Source of the DNA: Halorarius halobius | Lineage (GTDB): Archaea; Halobacteriota; Halobacteria; Halobacteriales; Haloarculaceae | Assembly (NCBI RefSeq): GCF_024298865.1 | Contig: NZ_CP101161.1 | Location: 1,943,227-2,007,226, forward strand | DNA length: 64,000 bases | Reading direction: 5' to 3' | Part shown: positions 8,705 to 18,219 of the stretch, in pieces | Position numbering within the stretch: the stretch's first letter is position 1 | Layout of the letters: the number at the start of each line of letters is the position of its first letter | Position numbers and translations under genes: made by a program | Notes under the pieces: generated by a model | Database searches by the model: none | What the model was told of the DNA's origin: nothing | What the model saw: only the letters and a program-made list of their open reading frames with translations

Positions 8705-9562
8705 TCACTCCCCCGAGACGGCCGTCTGCATCGCCTCGGTGTTGTACGCCGACCCCGCGTCCCCGTCGTTTCTCATGACGATGACGCCCGCGTCGCTGTC
8801 CGTGATGTCCTCGAACTCCTCGATGGCTAGCTCGGCCGCGTCCTCCGCCGCGCGCCCGTGTTCGAGATGGTCGACGGCACGCCGGGCCAGCGTCACGCGG
8901 GCGATGTCCTCGCCGGCACCCGTCGCGGAGGCCCCGCCCGCTCGCGAGCAGTAAAACCCCGACCCTATCTGTGGCACGTCGCCCACGCGGCCCGCGAGCG
9001 CCAGCCACCGGCCGCCGGTGGAGGTGGCCGCACAGAGCCGGTCGCCGTCGCGGGCCACCGCACCGACCGTATCGTGCCCCCCGAACCGCTCGCGTATCCA
9101 GTCGAGCTGTTCGCGCGTCTCGGTCAGCGGCGGCACCCCCTCCAGGTCGTCCCACGCCTCGCGCCTGTCGTCGGTCCAGAGGTCGGCGTCCGTCTCGACG
9201 TCGAACTCGTCGACCAAATCGACCGCGTGGACGCCCGCCAGCATGACGTGTGGCGTCTCCGCTTTCACGACGCGAGCGGCGTCGACGGCGTGTTCGACGC
9301 CGGGCATCGCACACGCCGCGCCCGCCTCGCGGTCGTCGGTCATCAGCCCCGCGTCCGTCCGTATCACGCCGTCCGACTGGACGACGGAGCCGACGCCGGC
9401 GTTGAACCGGGGGTCCGATTCGAGGACGCGCACGGCCGCACAGGCGGCGTCGGTCACGCTCGACTCCGCGGCGCCCGCCGCGGCCGCCTCGTCGACGACC
9501 GCCTGTCGCTCCGGTGGCTCGTCGGGCGGACCGCCCGCGCCGCCGTGGACGATGACTCGCAT
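8705..9562 (-). CDS. Isoaspartyl peptidase / L-asparaginase (Ntn hydrolase)
   Basis: The 285-residue protein belongs to the plant-type asparaginase family, which self-cleaves to expose a catalytic threonine. The cleavage point is at HDTVGAVARDG, with Thr as the new N-terminus, and TSTGGRW and GRVGD complete the active site. The N-terminal VIVHGGAGG is also characteristic. It hydrolyses asparagine and isoaspartyl dipeptides from damaged proteins. A minus-strand TATA-like box sits at 9585-9590, about 25 bases before the ATG. Confidence 0.9.
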   Translation of the reverse strand: MRVIVHGGAGGPPDEPPERQAVVDEAAAAGAAESSVTDAACAAVRVLESDPRFNAGVGSVVQSDGVIRTDAGLMTDDREAGAACAMPGVEHAVDAARVVKAETPHVMLAGVHAVDLVDEFDVETDADLWTDDRREAWDDLEGVPPLTETREQLDWIRERFGGHDTVGAVARDGDRLCAATSTGGRWLALAGRVGDVPQIGSGFYCSRAGGASATGAGEDIARVTLARRAVDHLEHGRAAEDAAELAIEEFEDITDSDAGVIVMRNDGDAGSAYNTEAMQTAVSGE

Positions 9563-9584
9563 ACCCGGCGTGACGACCGGAGCG

Positions 9585-9590
9585 GTATAA
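9585..9590 (-). promoter_or_regulatory. TATA-like box of isoaspartyl peptidase gene
   Basis: On the minus strand the sequence reads CCTTATACC. It lies 23-28 bases before the ATG at 9562, suggesting a leaderless transcript. Confidence 0.5.
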
Positions 9591-9698
9591 GGGGAACGAC
9601 ATAAGCGGACCGTTCATGGCCGGGTCCTTCACGGTCGTTCACGCAAGATTCGCCGCGAGAACGGTACGCCTTTCAGGGCGCCTTGAGAACTCCGGGGC

Positions 9699-10961
9699 AT
9701 GAGCCACGAGTACGAGAAAGTGGAGGTGCCCGCGTCCGGGACGAAGATCGAGGCGGTCGGCGACGACGAACTCGACGTACCCGAGGACCCCATCATCCCC
9801 ATCATCCACGGGGACGGCATCGGGGTCGACGTCGGGCCGGCGGCTCAGGACGTGCTGGAGGCGGCGGCGAACGCCACCGGCCGGGAACTCAACTGGATGC
9901 GCGTGTACGCGGGCGAGTCGGCCCGCGAGAAGTACGACGAGAACCTGCCCGACGACACCGTCGAGGCGCTCTCGGAGTTTCGCGTCTCCATCAAGGGGCC
10001 GCTGACGACGCCCGTGGGGGCGGGCTTCCGCTCGCTGAACGTCGCGCTCCGCAAGAAGCTCGATCTCTACACGAACATGCGGCCGACGTACCACATCGAC
10101 GGCGTCCCCTCGCCGGTCAAGCGGCCCGACCAGATGGACATGGTCACGTTCCGCGAGAACACCGAGGACGTGTACGCCGGCATCGAGTGGGAGGCCGGCA
10201 CCGACGAGGTGGAGACGGTCCGCGAGTTCGTCGAGGAGGAGATGGACTACCCGGACACCATCCACGACGGTCCGGTCGGCATCGGGGTCAAGCCCATCAC
10301 CGAGTTCGGCACCAAACGGCTCGTCCGGAAGGCCATCGACTACGCGCTGAACAACGACCGCGACTCGGTGACGCTGGTCCACAAGGGGAACATCATGAAG
10401 TTCACCGAGGGCGCGTTCCGCGACTGGGGCTACGAGGTCGCCGAGGAGGAGTACGGCGAGGAGGTCATCACCGAGGACACGCTCTGGGAGGAGCGCGACG
10501 GCGACGCGCCCGAGGACGCGGTGGTCGTCAACGACCGCATCGCCGACAACATGCTCCAGCAGATTCTGACCCGGACGGACCAGTACGACGTGATGGCGAT
10601 GCCGAACCTCAACGGCGACTACCTCTCGGACGCCTGTGGCGCCCAGATCGGCGGGCTCGGAATCGCGCCCGGCGCCAACATCGGCGACGGTCGCTTCCTC
10701 GCCGAGCCGGTCCACGGCTCCGCGCCGAAGTACGCCGGCCAGGACAAGGTGAACCCGACGGCGATGATTCTCTCGGGCCGCATCATGCTGGAGTATCTTG
10801 GCTGGGAGGACGCCAGCCAACTCGTGTACGACGCCATCGAGGAGACCATCTCCGCGAAGAAGGTCACCTACGACATCGAACGCCAGATCGAGGGCGGCGA
10901 GAAGCTCGCCACCTCCGAGTACGCCGCGGAAGTCGTCGCCAACATCGAGGACCTGGCGTAA
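9699..10961 (+). CDS. icd: Isocitrate dehydrogenase (NADP-dependent)
   Basis: The 420-residue protein matches the bacterial-type isocitrate dehydrogenase: IPIIHGDGIGVDVGP at the N-terminus, the substrate-binding helix with GPLTTPVGAGFRSLNVALR and LDLYTNMRP, FRENTEDVYAGIEW, the catalytic Lys in HKGNIMKFTEG, metal-binding Asp residues near NLNGDYLSDACGAQIGG, and EPVHGSAPKYAGQ. It oxidises isocitrate to 2-oxoglutarate in the citric acid cycle. NADP preference is inferred from family membership. Confidence 0.95.
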   Translation: MSHEYEKVEVPASGTKIEAVGDDELDVPEDPIIPIIHGDGIGVDVGPAAQDVLEAAANATGRELNWMRVYAGESAREKYDENLPDDTVEALSEFRVSIKGPLTTPVGAGFRSLNVALRKKLDLYTNMRPTYHIDGVPSPVKRPDQMDMVTFRENTEDVYAGIEWEAGTDEVETVREFVEEEMDYPDTIHDGPVGIGVKPITEFGTKRLVRKAIDYALNNDRDSVTLVHKGNIMKFTEGAFRDWGYEVAEEEYGEEVITEDTLWEERDGDAPEDAVVVNDRIADNMLQQILTRTDQYDVMAMPNLNGDYLSDACGAQIGGLGIAPGANIGDGRFLAEPVHGSAPKYAGQDKVNPTAMILSGRIMLEYLGWEDASQLVYDAIEETISAKKVTYDIERQIEGGEKLATSEYAAEVVANIEDLA

Positions 10962-10996
10962 CCCCTCCGGCCCGTTTCTCCGTTCGCATCCGCTCG

Positions 10997-11902
10997 TCAG
11001 CCACCGGTCAGGTCGTCGGTGTCTCGCGTCCCGCTCGATTCGACGGTCGGGCCGGCGGTAGCGTCCCGCGCCTCCCCGACCCAGTCGGGTTCCGTCACCG
11101 TCGTGTTCCCGACGCCGGCGTAGTGGACGCGCCGGACCACCTCGACGGGCTGGCCGTCGAACGTCGCCCGGTAGCGGACGCGGTAGTGGTCGACGCGGCC
11201 GTCGTTGCGCAACACGAGCCTGATGCTGGCGTTCCGCGGCTCCTCGACGAGGACGGGTACGTCGAGGACGCCCCGGTCGGGCGGCGTCTGCGACTCCAGC
11301 GTGAAGAAGGCGTTGCGCCAGCCGATGCGTGTCTCGACCGCCCAGCGGTCGACCCCGCCGTACAGGCCAGCGAGCCGGTCGTGTCCGGTGATGTCACCGA
11401 CCGGGCCGCCGAGCGTGACCGTCGTCCCCCGGCGGTAGGAGACGTTCTGCTCGCCGACCCGGAACAGCGCCGGCCCGCCCGCATACCAGAGTTCGAGGCG
11501 GGCGGCGACTGACTGCACGGGGTAGGCCGGCGCTGAGTCGGACCGCTCGACGAGCAGGTAGCGGCCGCCGCCGGCCGACACGCGTAGCACGCGGTCGACC
11601 GTCCGGAGGGTGCCGTTCGGCCCGACCAGCCGCGTCTCCGAGTGGACGGTGTACGACTGGTTCGCCAGCACGCGCCGGTGGGCGTTCGCCAGCGCGAACG
11701 GGTCGGCGACGCCGTCGGCGGTCAGCCCCGGCGCCAGTTCGCTTTCCGGCGGCGCCGACCCGTTCTCGGCGGCGGTCCCCCGCTCGGGGACCGGCACCGG
11801 TGTCAGCGTCGCGGTGTCGGTGCCGGAATCGCCGGCCGGCACGCTGAGGCCGCTACACCCGGCGAGCACCAGCAGGCCGGCGACGAGGAGCGCGCGGGTC
11901 AC
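10997..11902 (-). CDS. Lipoprotein, paralogue of upstream gene
   Basis: The 301-residue protein starts with a GTG and has a bacterial-type lipobox (LLVLAGCSG) at about residue 15, so it should be lipid-anchored on the outside of the cell. After a Thr/Pro/Ser linker it has a mixed alpha/beta region with the conserved segment PGLTADGVADPFALANAH, RLELWYAGG and YRVRYRATFDGQPVEV. The same pattern occurs in its upstream neighbour, so the two arose by duplication. It resembles the haloarchaeal DUF7537-type lipoproteins. The GTG start overlaps the upstream stop by four bases. Function unknown. Confidence 0.75.
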   Translation of the reverse strand: MTRALLVAGLLVLAGCSGLSVPAGDSGTDTATLTPVPVPERGTAAENGSAPPESELAPGLTADGVADPFALANAHRRVLANQSYTVHSETRLVGPNGTLRTVDRVLRVSAGGGRYLLVERSDSAPAYPVQSVAARLELWYAGGPALFRVGEQNVSYRRGTTVTLGGPVGDITGHDRLAGLYGGVDRWAVETRIGWRNAFFTLESQTPPDRGVLDVPVLVEEPRNASIRLVLRNDGRVDHYRVRYRATFDGQPVEVVRRVHYAGVGNTTVTEPDWVGEARDATAGPTVESSGTRDTDDLTGG

Positions 11903-12729
11903 ACGCCACCCCGCGACATCGACGCGTTCGCCTCGGCCAGCCAGTCAGGGGCCGGCACCGCCGCGCCGTCGAGCGGCGTCACGCGGTGGCGCTCGCGGAC
12001 GGTGACCGTCCGGCCGAGATACGACGCCTCGTAGCCGAGGTCGTACGCGCGGACGACGCCGCGGGCGCTGACCGTCGCGGTCAGCGAGACGTTCCGGGGG
12101 TCGTCCACGAGCGGCGGCGCTCGGAGCGCCTCGACGTCGCGCAGGTCCGTGGCGACGAGTCGGTAGGTCCCGTTGCCGGCGTTCCCCACCCGAACGTCGA
12201 CGGCCGACAGCACCGTCGCGGCCCGGTCGCCGCCCGCCGGACTGGCGACGGGGCCCCCGTCGCGGCTCCGGTTCGTACCCCAGTGGCGTGCCAGACCGGC
12301 GGCGTCGACGAACCGGTTGCGGACCAGCGCGCCGTCGTACCAGATGTCGATGCGGGCGTAGCTGTCGGCCGCGGGCCACGCCTGCGACGACGTTTCGACC
12401 TTCGTGAACAGGTACGCCGACCGGTTCGCGGCGACCGTCGCGTTCCGCTCGACCCGGTTGAGCGTGGCGTTCGGCCCGCTGATGGTCCGCACGCGGACGA
12501 ACCGGTGGCTCGTCGCCGCCAGCGCCTCGCGGTGGGCGTCGGCCAGGGTGGCCGCGTCGCGCACCCCGTCGACGGTGACCCCGGGCGCGAGCGCACCCCC
12601 GGGTCCGGCACCGTCGTCGTCGGGCACTTCGGCGGGCGTCAGCGTTGAGGTGGGCGTCCCTGCGGGTCCGACGACGCTACTACAGCCGGCGAGCACGACG
12701 ACCGTGACGACGGCGACCGCGCGGTTCAT
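11899..12729 (-). CDS. Lipoprotein, paralogue of downstream gene
   Basis: The 276-residue protein has a lipobox (VVVLAGCSS, about residue 15), a Thr/Pro linker, then PGVTVDGVRDAATLADAH, YARIDIWYDG and YDLGYEASYLGRTV, which align segment by segment with the 301-residue paralogue after it. Its start overlaps the cupin stop in an ATGA, and its stop overlaps the next GTG, so the three genes form a tightly coupled operon. An extracellular binding or sensing role is possible; no catalytic motif is visible. Confidence 0.75.
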   Translation of the reverse strand: MNRAVAVVTVVVLAGCSSVVGPAGTPTSTLTPAEVPDDDGAGPGGALAPGVTVDGVRDAATLADAHREALAATSHRFVRVRTISGPNATLNRVERNATVAANRSAYLFTKVETSSQAWPAADSYARIDIWYDGALVRNRFVDAAGLARHWGTNRSRDGGPVASPAGGDRAATVLSAVDVRVGNAGNGTYRLVATDLRDVEALRAPPLVDDPRNVSLTATVSARGVVRAYDLGYEASYLGRTVTVRERHRVTPLDGAAVPAPDWLAEANASMSRGGV

Positions 12730-13058
12730 TCGGCCCAGTCGGGGTCCGGTCGCGGGGGGCCGAACACGTCGATACCCCGCGCCGGCACGTCGCCGCGGTT
12801 CTCGGCGGCGTGTGGCTCCCCGCCCGCCAGCACGTAGGAGTCGCCCGCCCGGACGACCGTCTCCTCGCCGTCGGTCCGGAAGGTGAGCGCGCCCTCGTAG
12901 ACGAACCCCGCCTGTTCGTGGTGGTGGTCGTGTTCGGGTACGGTCGCGCCCGGGTCGACCCGGAAATGCTGGACGCTCACCCGCTCGCCCGCCGCCAGTT
13001 GCGCGAGGTGAATGCCCGAGATGGCCTCCGTCTCCGCCCCCAGTTGAACCCGCTCCAT
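12726..13058 (-). CDS. Cupin-domain protein
   Basis: The 110-residue protein is a single small cupin barrel. The first cupin motif is VPEHDHHHEQAGFVYEG, with several metal-binding His and a Glu, and the second is GDSYVLAGGEPHAAEN. Small cupins of this kind bind a metal and may be dioxygenases, isomerases or sensors, so no reaction is assigned. It is the first gene of a coupled operon with two lipoproteins and is divergent from the gene at 13161. Confidence 0.8.
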   Translation of the reverse strand: MERVQLGAETEAISGIHLAQLAAGERVSVQHFRVDPGATVPEHDHHHEQAGFVYEGALTFRTDGEETVVRAGDSYVLAGGEPHAAENRGDVPARGIDVFGPPRPDPDWAE

Positions 13059-13160
13059 GCGCGTGCCAACGGCCCCCACGGGCTAAACTCCGATGGGTGG
13101 CCGCGGGCCGCACACGACCGCGACCGGGGTGCTCAAGGGCGCGGCGCCGCAACCGTCGGT

Positions 13161-13667
13161 ATGTTCGCGGTGGTCGGCTGTAGCGACTGCGGGGCGCTGT
13201 GGGTCGTCGAGGAGCGGCCCGACTCCACGTCGTGTCCGCGCTGTGGGACGCGGCACCGCTACGAGAAACTCAAGAAGTTCGCCGAGACCGAGGCGGCCGA
13301 GGCCGCCAAGGAGGCCCGGTCCCGCCTGCTCCAGGCCCGGGGCGAGAGCGACGCCGAACTCGACGACTTCGCCAGCCTCGAGCGGGACGCGATGGACGCC
13401 GGCATGGACGACGACGAGTTCCTGACCGCGTCGGGCGTCGACGCCGACGCGGTCGCGGAGGCGGGCGAGGTCGACGGCGGCGGCTCCCGCTCGCGGCGGG
13501 AGGTGGTCGTCGACGCGCTCCGCGAGTTGGACCGGCCGACGGCCGCGGAGGTCCGCGCGTACGCGACCGACCGGGGGGTCGACGCCGACTACGTCGACGA
13601 CGCGCTGGCGAAACTGCGCCGCCGGGGGGAGGTGAGCGAGTCCGGCGGCCGCTATCGCCTGCTGTGA
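13161..13667 (+). CDS. Zinc-ribbon / winged-helix-like protein (DUF5817-like)
   Basis: The 168-residue protein starts with a zinc ribbon of two knuckles, CSDCGALW and CPRCGTRH, continues through a charged helical region (residues about 35-100), and ends in a region with VVVDALRELDRPTAAEVRAY and LRRRGEVSESGGRYRLL that looks like a winged helix. This matches a haloarchaeal family I recall as DUF5817. A nucleic-acid-binding role is plausible. It is translationally coupled to the next gene by a GTGA overlap. Confidence 0.7.
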   Translation: MFAVVGCSDCGALWVVEERPDSTSCPRCGTRHRYEKLKKFAETEAAEAAKEARSRLLQARGESDAELDDFASLERDAMDAGMDDDEFLTASGVDADAVAEAGEVDGGGSRSRREVVVDALRELDRPTAAEVRAYATDRGVDADYVDDALAKLRRRGEVSESGGRYRLL

Positions 13668-14080
13668 GCGACGACTGGGACCCCGACCCCGAGTGGGACG
13701 ACCCCGGCGCCGAGGGGTCGCCGCGCGTGCCCTCGCTGTCCGAGGTGGACCCCGCCTCGGCGGTCGTCGGCACGCTCGTCGGCATCGCCGGCCTGCTTCT
13801 GGTGCTCCAGCCGTCGGTGCGGGCCGTGTCGCTGTTCGGCACGCAGGTGCCGACGTTCGTGCTGTCGGCGGGCGTGCTGTCGCTCGGCTTCGCCGTCGGC
13901 GCCCCCGTCTACCTCCGGCGAGGGTATCGCCTGCGCGGCCTCGCCCACGCCGTCGGCGCCGTCGGCTTCGGCGCGCTGTTTTTCGCCGCCGGGTTCCGCA
14001 GTCTCCTGCTGCTGTGGCTGGGGCTGTTCGTCGTCATCGGGGGCGTCCTCTTCCTCGCGGCGGAGACGCGGCGCCTGTAG
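13664..14080 (+). CDS. Four-helix integral membrane protein, unknown
   Basis: The 138-residue protein has an acidic N-terminal tail of about 30 residues followed by four hydrophobic segments, including VVGTLVGIAGLLLVL and LLLLWLGLFVVIGGVLFLA. No conserved catalytic residues are apparent and I do not recognise the family. The GTG start overlaps the preceding stop by four bases, so it is co-translated with the zinc-ribbon protein. Confidence 0.65.
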   Translation: MSDDWDPDPEWDDPGAEGSPRVPSLSEVDPASAVVGTLVGIAGLLLVLQPSVRAVSLFGTQVPTFVLSAGVLSLGFAVGAPVYLRRGYRLRGLAHAVGAVGFGALFFAAGFRSLLLLWLGLFVVIGGVLFLAAETRRL

Positions 14081-14094
14081 CCTCGACTCCGGAA

Positions 14095-15306
14095 CTATCG
14101 CCCGAGTTCCTCGTGGGCGCTTGCGAGATGCGACGCCGACAGCGCGCCAAGAAGCGACAGTTCCCCGGCAAGCGCGCCGACGGCGATGATTTCCGCGAGC
14201 GCGTCGGCGTTCGAGCCGGCGGGGTCACCCCCACCCCGGACGCCCAGCACGTCCAGCGCTTCCGACTGCGTCGGGAGCTTCGTCCCGCCGCCGACGGTGC
14301 CCACCTCCAGCGACGCGAGGGTGACGCTGGCGTACAGCTGGTCGCCGCGCACGTCCGCGGTGACGATGGCGTTGCTCCCCTCGACGACCTGCGCGATGTC
14401 CTGCCCGCACGCGAGAAACGCCGCGGCGACGACGTTGGCCGCCTGCGCGTTGAAGCCGATGGAGGCGGCCTTCGCCGAGCCGACGTGGTTCTTGCGCGTG
14501 TTCGCTTCCGCGATGGCCTCCGGCGTCGTCTTGAACCGGTCCTCGACCTGCTCGCGGTCCAACAGCACGTCGGCGGCGACGGTGCGGCCCCGCCCTTCGA
14601 CGGCGTTGATGGCGGCGGGTTTCTTGTCCGAACAGAGGTTGCCCGACAGCGCCACGAGTTCCGCGGGCGTCTCCGCCTCGACGAGTTCGGCGGCCTCCTG
14701 GGTGGCGATGGTGGCCATGTTCATCCCCATCGCGTCCTTGGTGTCGTAGCCGAACCGCACGAACACGTTGTCGCCGACGACGTACGGCGTCGCCTCGCGG
14801 AGTTCGCCGTGGCTCGTCGTCGACTCCGCGGCCTCCCGCAGGGCGTCGACGTTCGCTTTCACCCACGACGCCACCTCGCTCGCCTCCCCGACGTCGTGGA
14901 CGCGGAACACCGGCGCACGCGTCATCTCGTTTTTCAGGACGCGGGCCGTCGCGCCGCCCGCGGCCCGGATGGCCGACAGCCCCCGGTTTATCGAGGCGAC
15001 CAGCGCCCCCTCGGTGGTGGCAAGCGGCAGGTAGTGGGTGCCGTCGGCGGCGCTCCCGTCGACCGGGACGGGACCGGCGACGCCCATCGGCACCTGCGCC
15101 GCGCCGACCATGTTCTCGACGTTCGCGTCGGCCGTCTCCGCGGGAAACGCGTACTCACCGACGGTGTCGAGGTCGGCGCCCGTCTCGGCTTCGAGCAGGC
15201 GGCGGCGCGCCTCGGCCGCGGTGTCGGCGTCGGCGTGCTGTTCGAGTTCGTGGAGCCGCAACTCGCCATCCTGTACCCGCTCGGCGAGGGCGTCCGGGTC
15301 GGTCAT
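14095..15306 (-). CDS. hmgA: HMG-CoA reductase (class I)
   Basis: The 403-residue enzyme reduces HMG-CoA to mevalonate with NADPH, the committed step of archaeal lipid biosynthesis and the target of statins. Recognisable motifs are ENMVGAAQVPMGVAGPVPV, the catalytic Glu region TTEGALVASINRG, DAMGMNM, the catalytic Lys region CSDKKPAAIN, GTVGGGTKLPTQ, and the C-terminal His in ASHLASAHEELGR. Length and motifs match the haloarchaeal class I enzyme. Confidence 0.96.
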   Translation of the reverse strand: MTDPDALAERVQDGELRLHELEQHADADTAAEARRRLLEAETGADLDTVGEYAFPAETADANVENMVGAAQVPMGVAGPVPVDGSAADGTHYLPLATTEGALVASINRGLSAIRAAGGATARVLKNEMTRAPVFRVHDVGEASEVASWVKANVDALREAAESTTSHGELREATPYVVGDNVFVRFGYDTKDAMGMNMATIATQEAAELVEAETPAELVALSGNLCSDKKPAAINAVEGRGRTVAADVLLDREQVEDRFKTTPEAIAEANTRKNHVGSAKAASIGFNAQAANVVAAAFLACGQDIAQVVEGSNAIVTADVRGDQLYASVTLASLEVGTVGGGTKLPTQSEALDVLGVRGGGDPAGSNADALAEIIAVGALAGELSLLGALSASHLASAHEELGR

Positions 15307-15393
15307 GGCCGCGACTGCGTGTGTCGCGCACTAAGCGTTGTCCATCGCGGGAGCGTCCAGAACGGTTAACGCCTCGCCGCGACTCCCCCCGGT

Positions 15394-16920
15394 ATGACCG
15401 CACCCGCGGACCTCATCCTGACGAACGCCGAGGTCCACACGCTCGCCGACCCCGACGAGACACGCGAGGCCGTCGCCGTGCGCAACGGCCGAATCGTCCG
15501 GGTCGCCGACGCCTACGAAATCGAGTTCCTCGAGGGCGTCGAGACGGAGGTCGTCGACTGCGAGGGCCGGACGGTCATCCCGGGGTTTGTCGACGCCCAC
15601 ACCCACCTGGAGATGGTCGGTCAACACCTGGTCAACGCCGACCTCCGGGAGGTGTCGGGGCCAGCGGAGGCCGTCGAGCGCCTCGCGGCCCACGCCGAGG
15701 AGACCGACGACGACCTCGTGGTCGGCTACGGCTACGACGAGTCCACCTGGGGGACGGCCCGCTATCTCACCCGCGAGGACCTCGATGCCGTCTCGACCGA
15801 GCGGCCGGTCGTCGCGTTCCGTGAGGACATGCACACCGCCTCGCTCAACTCGGCGGCGCTCGACCGCTTCCGCGGGGCGATGCCCGCCGAGGACGTCCAG
15901 CGGGAGGGCGGCGACCCCACCGGCGTCGTCGTCGAGGCGGCCGTCGACCCGCTGTTCGAGGCCACCGAACCCGACCGCGCGGAGACCCGGGACCTCCTCG
16001 TCGCCGCCCAACAGCGCGCGAACGAACTCGGCGTCACCGGCGTCCACGACATGTGCCGGAACTCGCACAAGCCGCGGGTCTACCGTGACCTCGACGCCGA
16101 CGGCGCGTTGACGCTCCGCGTCCGCATCAACTACTGGACCGACCACCTCGACAGCGTCGTCGACAGCGGCCTCCGGTCGGGCCACGGGAGCGAGATGGTT
16201 CGGACGGGGGCCATCAAGACGTACACCGACGGCTCCTTGGGCGGTCGCACGGCCAAGCTCCGCGAGCCGTACGCGGACGGCGAGACCGCCGGCCAGTGGG
16301 TCGTCGACCCCGACGAACTCCGCGCGTACGTCGAGCGCGCGAGCGACGCCGGACTCCAGTTCACCGCCCACGCCATCGGCGACGCCGCAGTCGAGGCGGT
16401 GCTGGACGCCTACGCGGCGCACGACGCCGCCGACCACCGCCACCGCGTCGAACACGCCGAACTCCTGACCGGCGACCTCGTCGAGCGGTTCCGCGAGGTC
16501 GGGGCCGTCGCCTCGGTCCAGCCGAACTTCCTGAAGTGGGCCCGCGAGGGCGGCCTGTACGCCGACCGGCTAGGCGAGCGCCGCCGCGAGGTGATGCCGT
16601 TCCGTGACCTGCTGGAAGCGGGCGTCCCGCTCGCGTTCGGGTCCGACTGCATGCCGATGGACCCGCTGTTCGGCGTCCAGCAGGCCGTCACCGCGCCCGA
16701 ACGGAGCCAGCGGCTCACCGTCACCGAGGCGCTCCGGGCGTACACCCGCGGCGCGGCGTACGCCGCCGGCGAGGAGGCCGACCTCGGCACCGTCGAACCC
16801 GGGAAGCGCGCGGACCTGGTCGTGCTCGACGACTCGCCGTGGGCCGTCGACGCCGACGCCATCGCGGACGTGGACGTGGCCGCGACGGTCGTCGGCGGCG
16901 ACGTGGTGTTCCGGGACTGA
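15394..16920 (+). CDS. Amidohydrolase family protein (YtcJ-like)
   Basis: The 508-residue protein is a metal-dependent amidohydrolase. It has the HxH motif in GFVDAHTHLEM, IKTYTDGSLGGRTAKL, HAIGDAAVEAVLDAY, HRVEHAELL, the metal Asp in AFGSDCMPMDPLF, and a C-terminal composite-sandwich part with EPGKRADLVVLD. This is the YtcJ/LAF branch, whose substrates are mostly unknown exo-amides. It is a single gene with its own upstream gap. Confidence 0.85.
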   Translation: MTAPADLILTNAEVHTLADPDETREAVAVRNGRIVRVADAYEIEFLEGVETEVVDCEGRTVIPGFVDAHTHLEMVGQHLVNADLREVSGPAEAVERLAAHAEETDDDLVVGYGYDESTWGTARYLTREDLDAVSTERPVVAFREDMHTASLNSAALDRFRGAMPAEDVQREGGDPTGVVVEAAVDPLFEATEPDRAETRDLLVAAQQRANELGVTGVHDMCRNSHKPRVYRDLDADGALTLRVRINYWTDHLDSVVDSGLRSGHGSEMVRTGAIKTYTDGSLGGRTAKLREPYADGETAGQWVVDPDELRAYVERASDAGLQFTAHAIGDAAVEAVLDAYAAHDAADHRHRVEHAELLTGDLVERFREVGAVASVQPNFLKWAREGGLYADRLGERRREVMPFRDLLEAGVPLAFGSDCMPMDPLFGVQQAVTAPERSQRLTVTEALRAYTRGAAYAAGEEADLGTVEPGKRADLVVLDDSPWAVDADAIADVDVAATVVGGDVVFRD

Positions 16921-17031
16921 TAGCTCCTCCTTCGCTGGTACTCCACCGGCCACCGGCCGGTACACCCGACCGATAGTTGCTCACTCGTCGACTACAGGGA
17001 ACTATCGCCTCCATCATCGAGTATTGAAGGC

Positions 17032-17041
17032 AAAATATTTT
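17032..17041 (+). promoter_or_regulatory. TATA box of the nadABC operon
   Basis: AAAATATTTT is the most AT-rich decamer in this region. It lies about 54-63 bases before the nadA ATG, leaving a leader of about 30 bases. The 16921-17094 gap holds no other gene. Confidence 0.6.
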
Positions 17042-17094
17042 CATAGGGGCAGTCCGTCGGCTAGCGCACTCCGAGGTAGCAAACCGTGCCGGAA

Positions 17095-18219
17095 ATGGAA
17101 TCAGTCGACCTCGAAACGGACCTGAGTCTCTTCAAGTACGACGACCTCGAACAGCTCCCCGACGAGTACCGGGGGCTGGACGAGCAGGAGCGAACGGAGC
17201 GCATCGAGCGCGCGCTGGCGACGCTGGGCGACGACGTGGTCGTGCTGGGCCACAACTACCAGCGCCGCGAGGTCGTCGAGCACGCCGACTTCGTGGGCGA
17301 CTCCTACGAGTTGAGCACGCGCGCCGCCGAGGCCGACGCCGACCACGTCGTGTTCTGCGGGGTGACGTTCATGGCCGAGTCCGCCGACGTCATCACCGAC
17401 GACGACCAGCAGGTGATACTGCCGTCGATGGAGGCGTCGTGTCCGATGGCGGGGATGGCCGAGGCGCTCCAGGTGGACGCCGCGTGGGCCGAACTCACCG
17501 ACGCCGCGGGCGACGACGACGTGGTCCCGGTCACCTACATGAACAGTTACGCCGACCTGAAGGCGTTCTGCGCCGAGCAGGGCGGGCTGGTCTGCACCTC
17601 CTCGAACGCCCACCGCGCGTTCGAGTGGGCGTTCGAGCGGGGCGACACCGTCCTGTTCCTGCCGGACAAGCATCTCGGCGAGAACACCGCCCACCGCCTC
17701 GGGCTGGAAGACTCGATAGTCGAGTGGGACCCGTGGGACCCCGACGGCGCGGACGCCGAGGCCGCCGCGGCCGCCGACGTCGTGCTGTGGGACGGCTACT
17801 GTCAGGTCCACGAACGCTTCCGCGAGCACCACGTCGCGGACCTGCGCGAGGAGCGCCCGGACGCGAACGTCGTCGTCCACCCCGAGTGCCGCCGCGAGGT
17901 GGTCGAGGCCGCCGACGTGGTCGGCTCCACCTCAACCATCTGTGAGACCGTCGCGGCGGCCGACCCCGGGGAGACGTGGGCCATCGGCACGGAGATACAC
18001 CTCGCCAACCACCTCCAGCGGTGGCACCCCGAGGTGGAGGTCCTCCCCCTCTGTGGCGACGCCTGCATGGACTGCAACGCGATGCGGCAGATAGACCCCA
18101 ACTACCTGACGTGGGTGCTGGAGGAACTGGTCGCCGGGACGCCGACGAACGTCGTCGAGGTGCCGCCCCGCGAGGCCGACCTGGCCGACCTGGCCGTCGA
18201 GCGGATGCTCGAACTATGA
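17095..18219 (+). CDS. nadA: Quinolinate synthase
   Basis: The 374-residue enzyme condenses iminoaspartate with dihydroxyacetone phosphate to quinolinate using a [4Fe-4S] cluster. Family segments include [49 protein letters not shown] and the C-terminal cluster region [16 protein letters not shown] prefer ATG 17095; a GTG at 17086 would add three residues. It is the first gene of nadABC, and its stop overlaps the nadB start (ATGA). Confidence 0.95.
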   Translation: MESVDLETDLSLFKYDDLEQLPDEYRGLDEQERTERIERALATLGDDVVVLGHNYQRREVVEHADFVGDSYELSTRAAEADADHVVFCGVTFMAESADVITDDDQQVILPSMEASCPMAGMAEALQVDAAWAELTDAAGDDDVVPVTYMNSYADLKAFCAEQGGLVCTSSNAHRAFEWAFERGDTVLFLPDKHLGENTAHRLGLEDSIVEWDPWDPDGADAEAAAAADVVLWDGYCQVHERFREHHVADLREERPDANVVVHPECRREVVEAADVVGSTSTICETVAAADPGETWAIGTEIHLANHLQRWHPEVEVLPLCGDACMDCNAMRQIDPNYLTWVLEELVAGTPTNVVEVPPREADLADLAVERMLEL

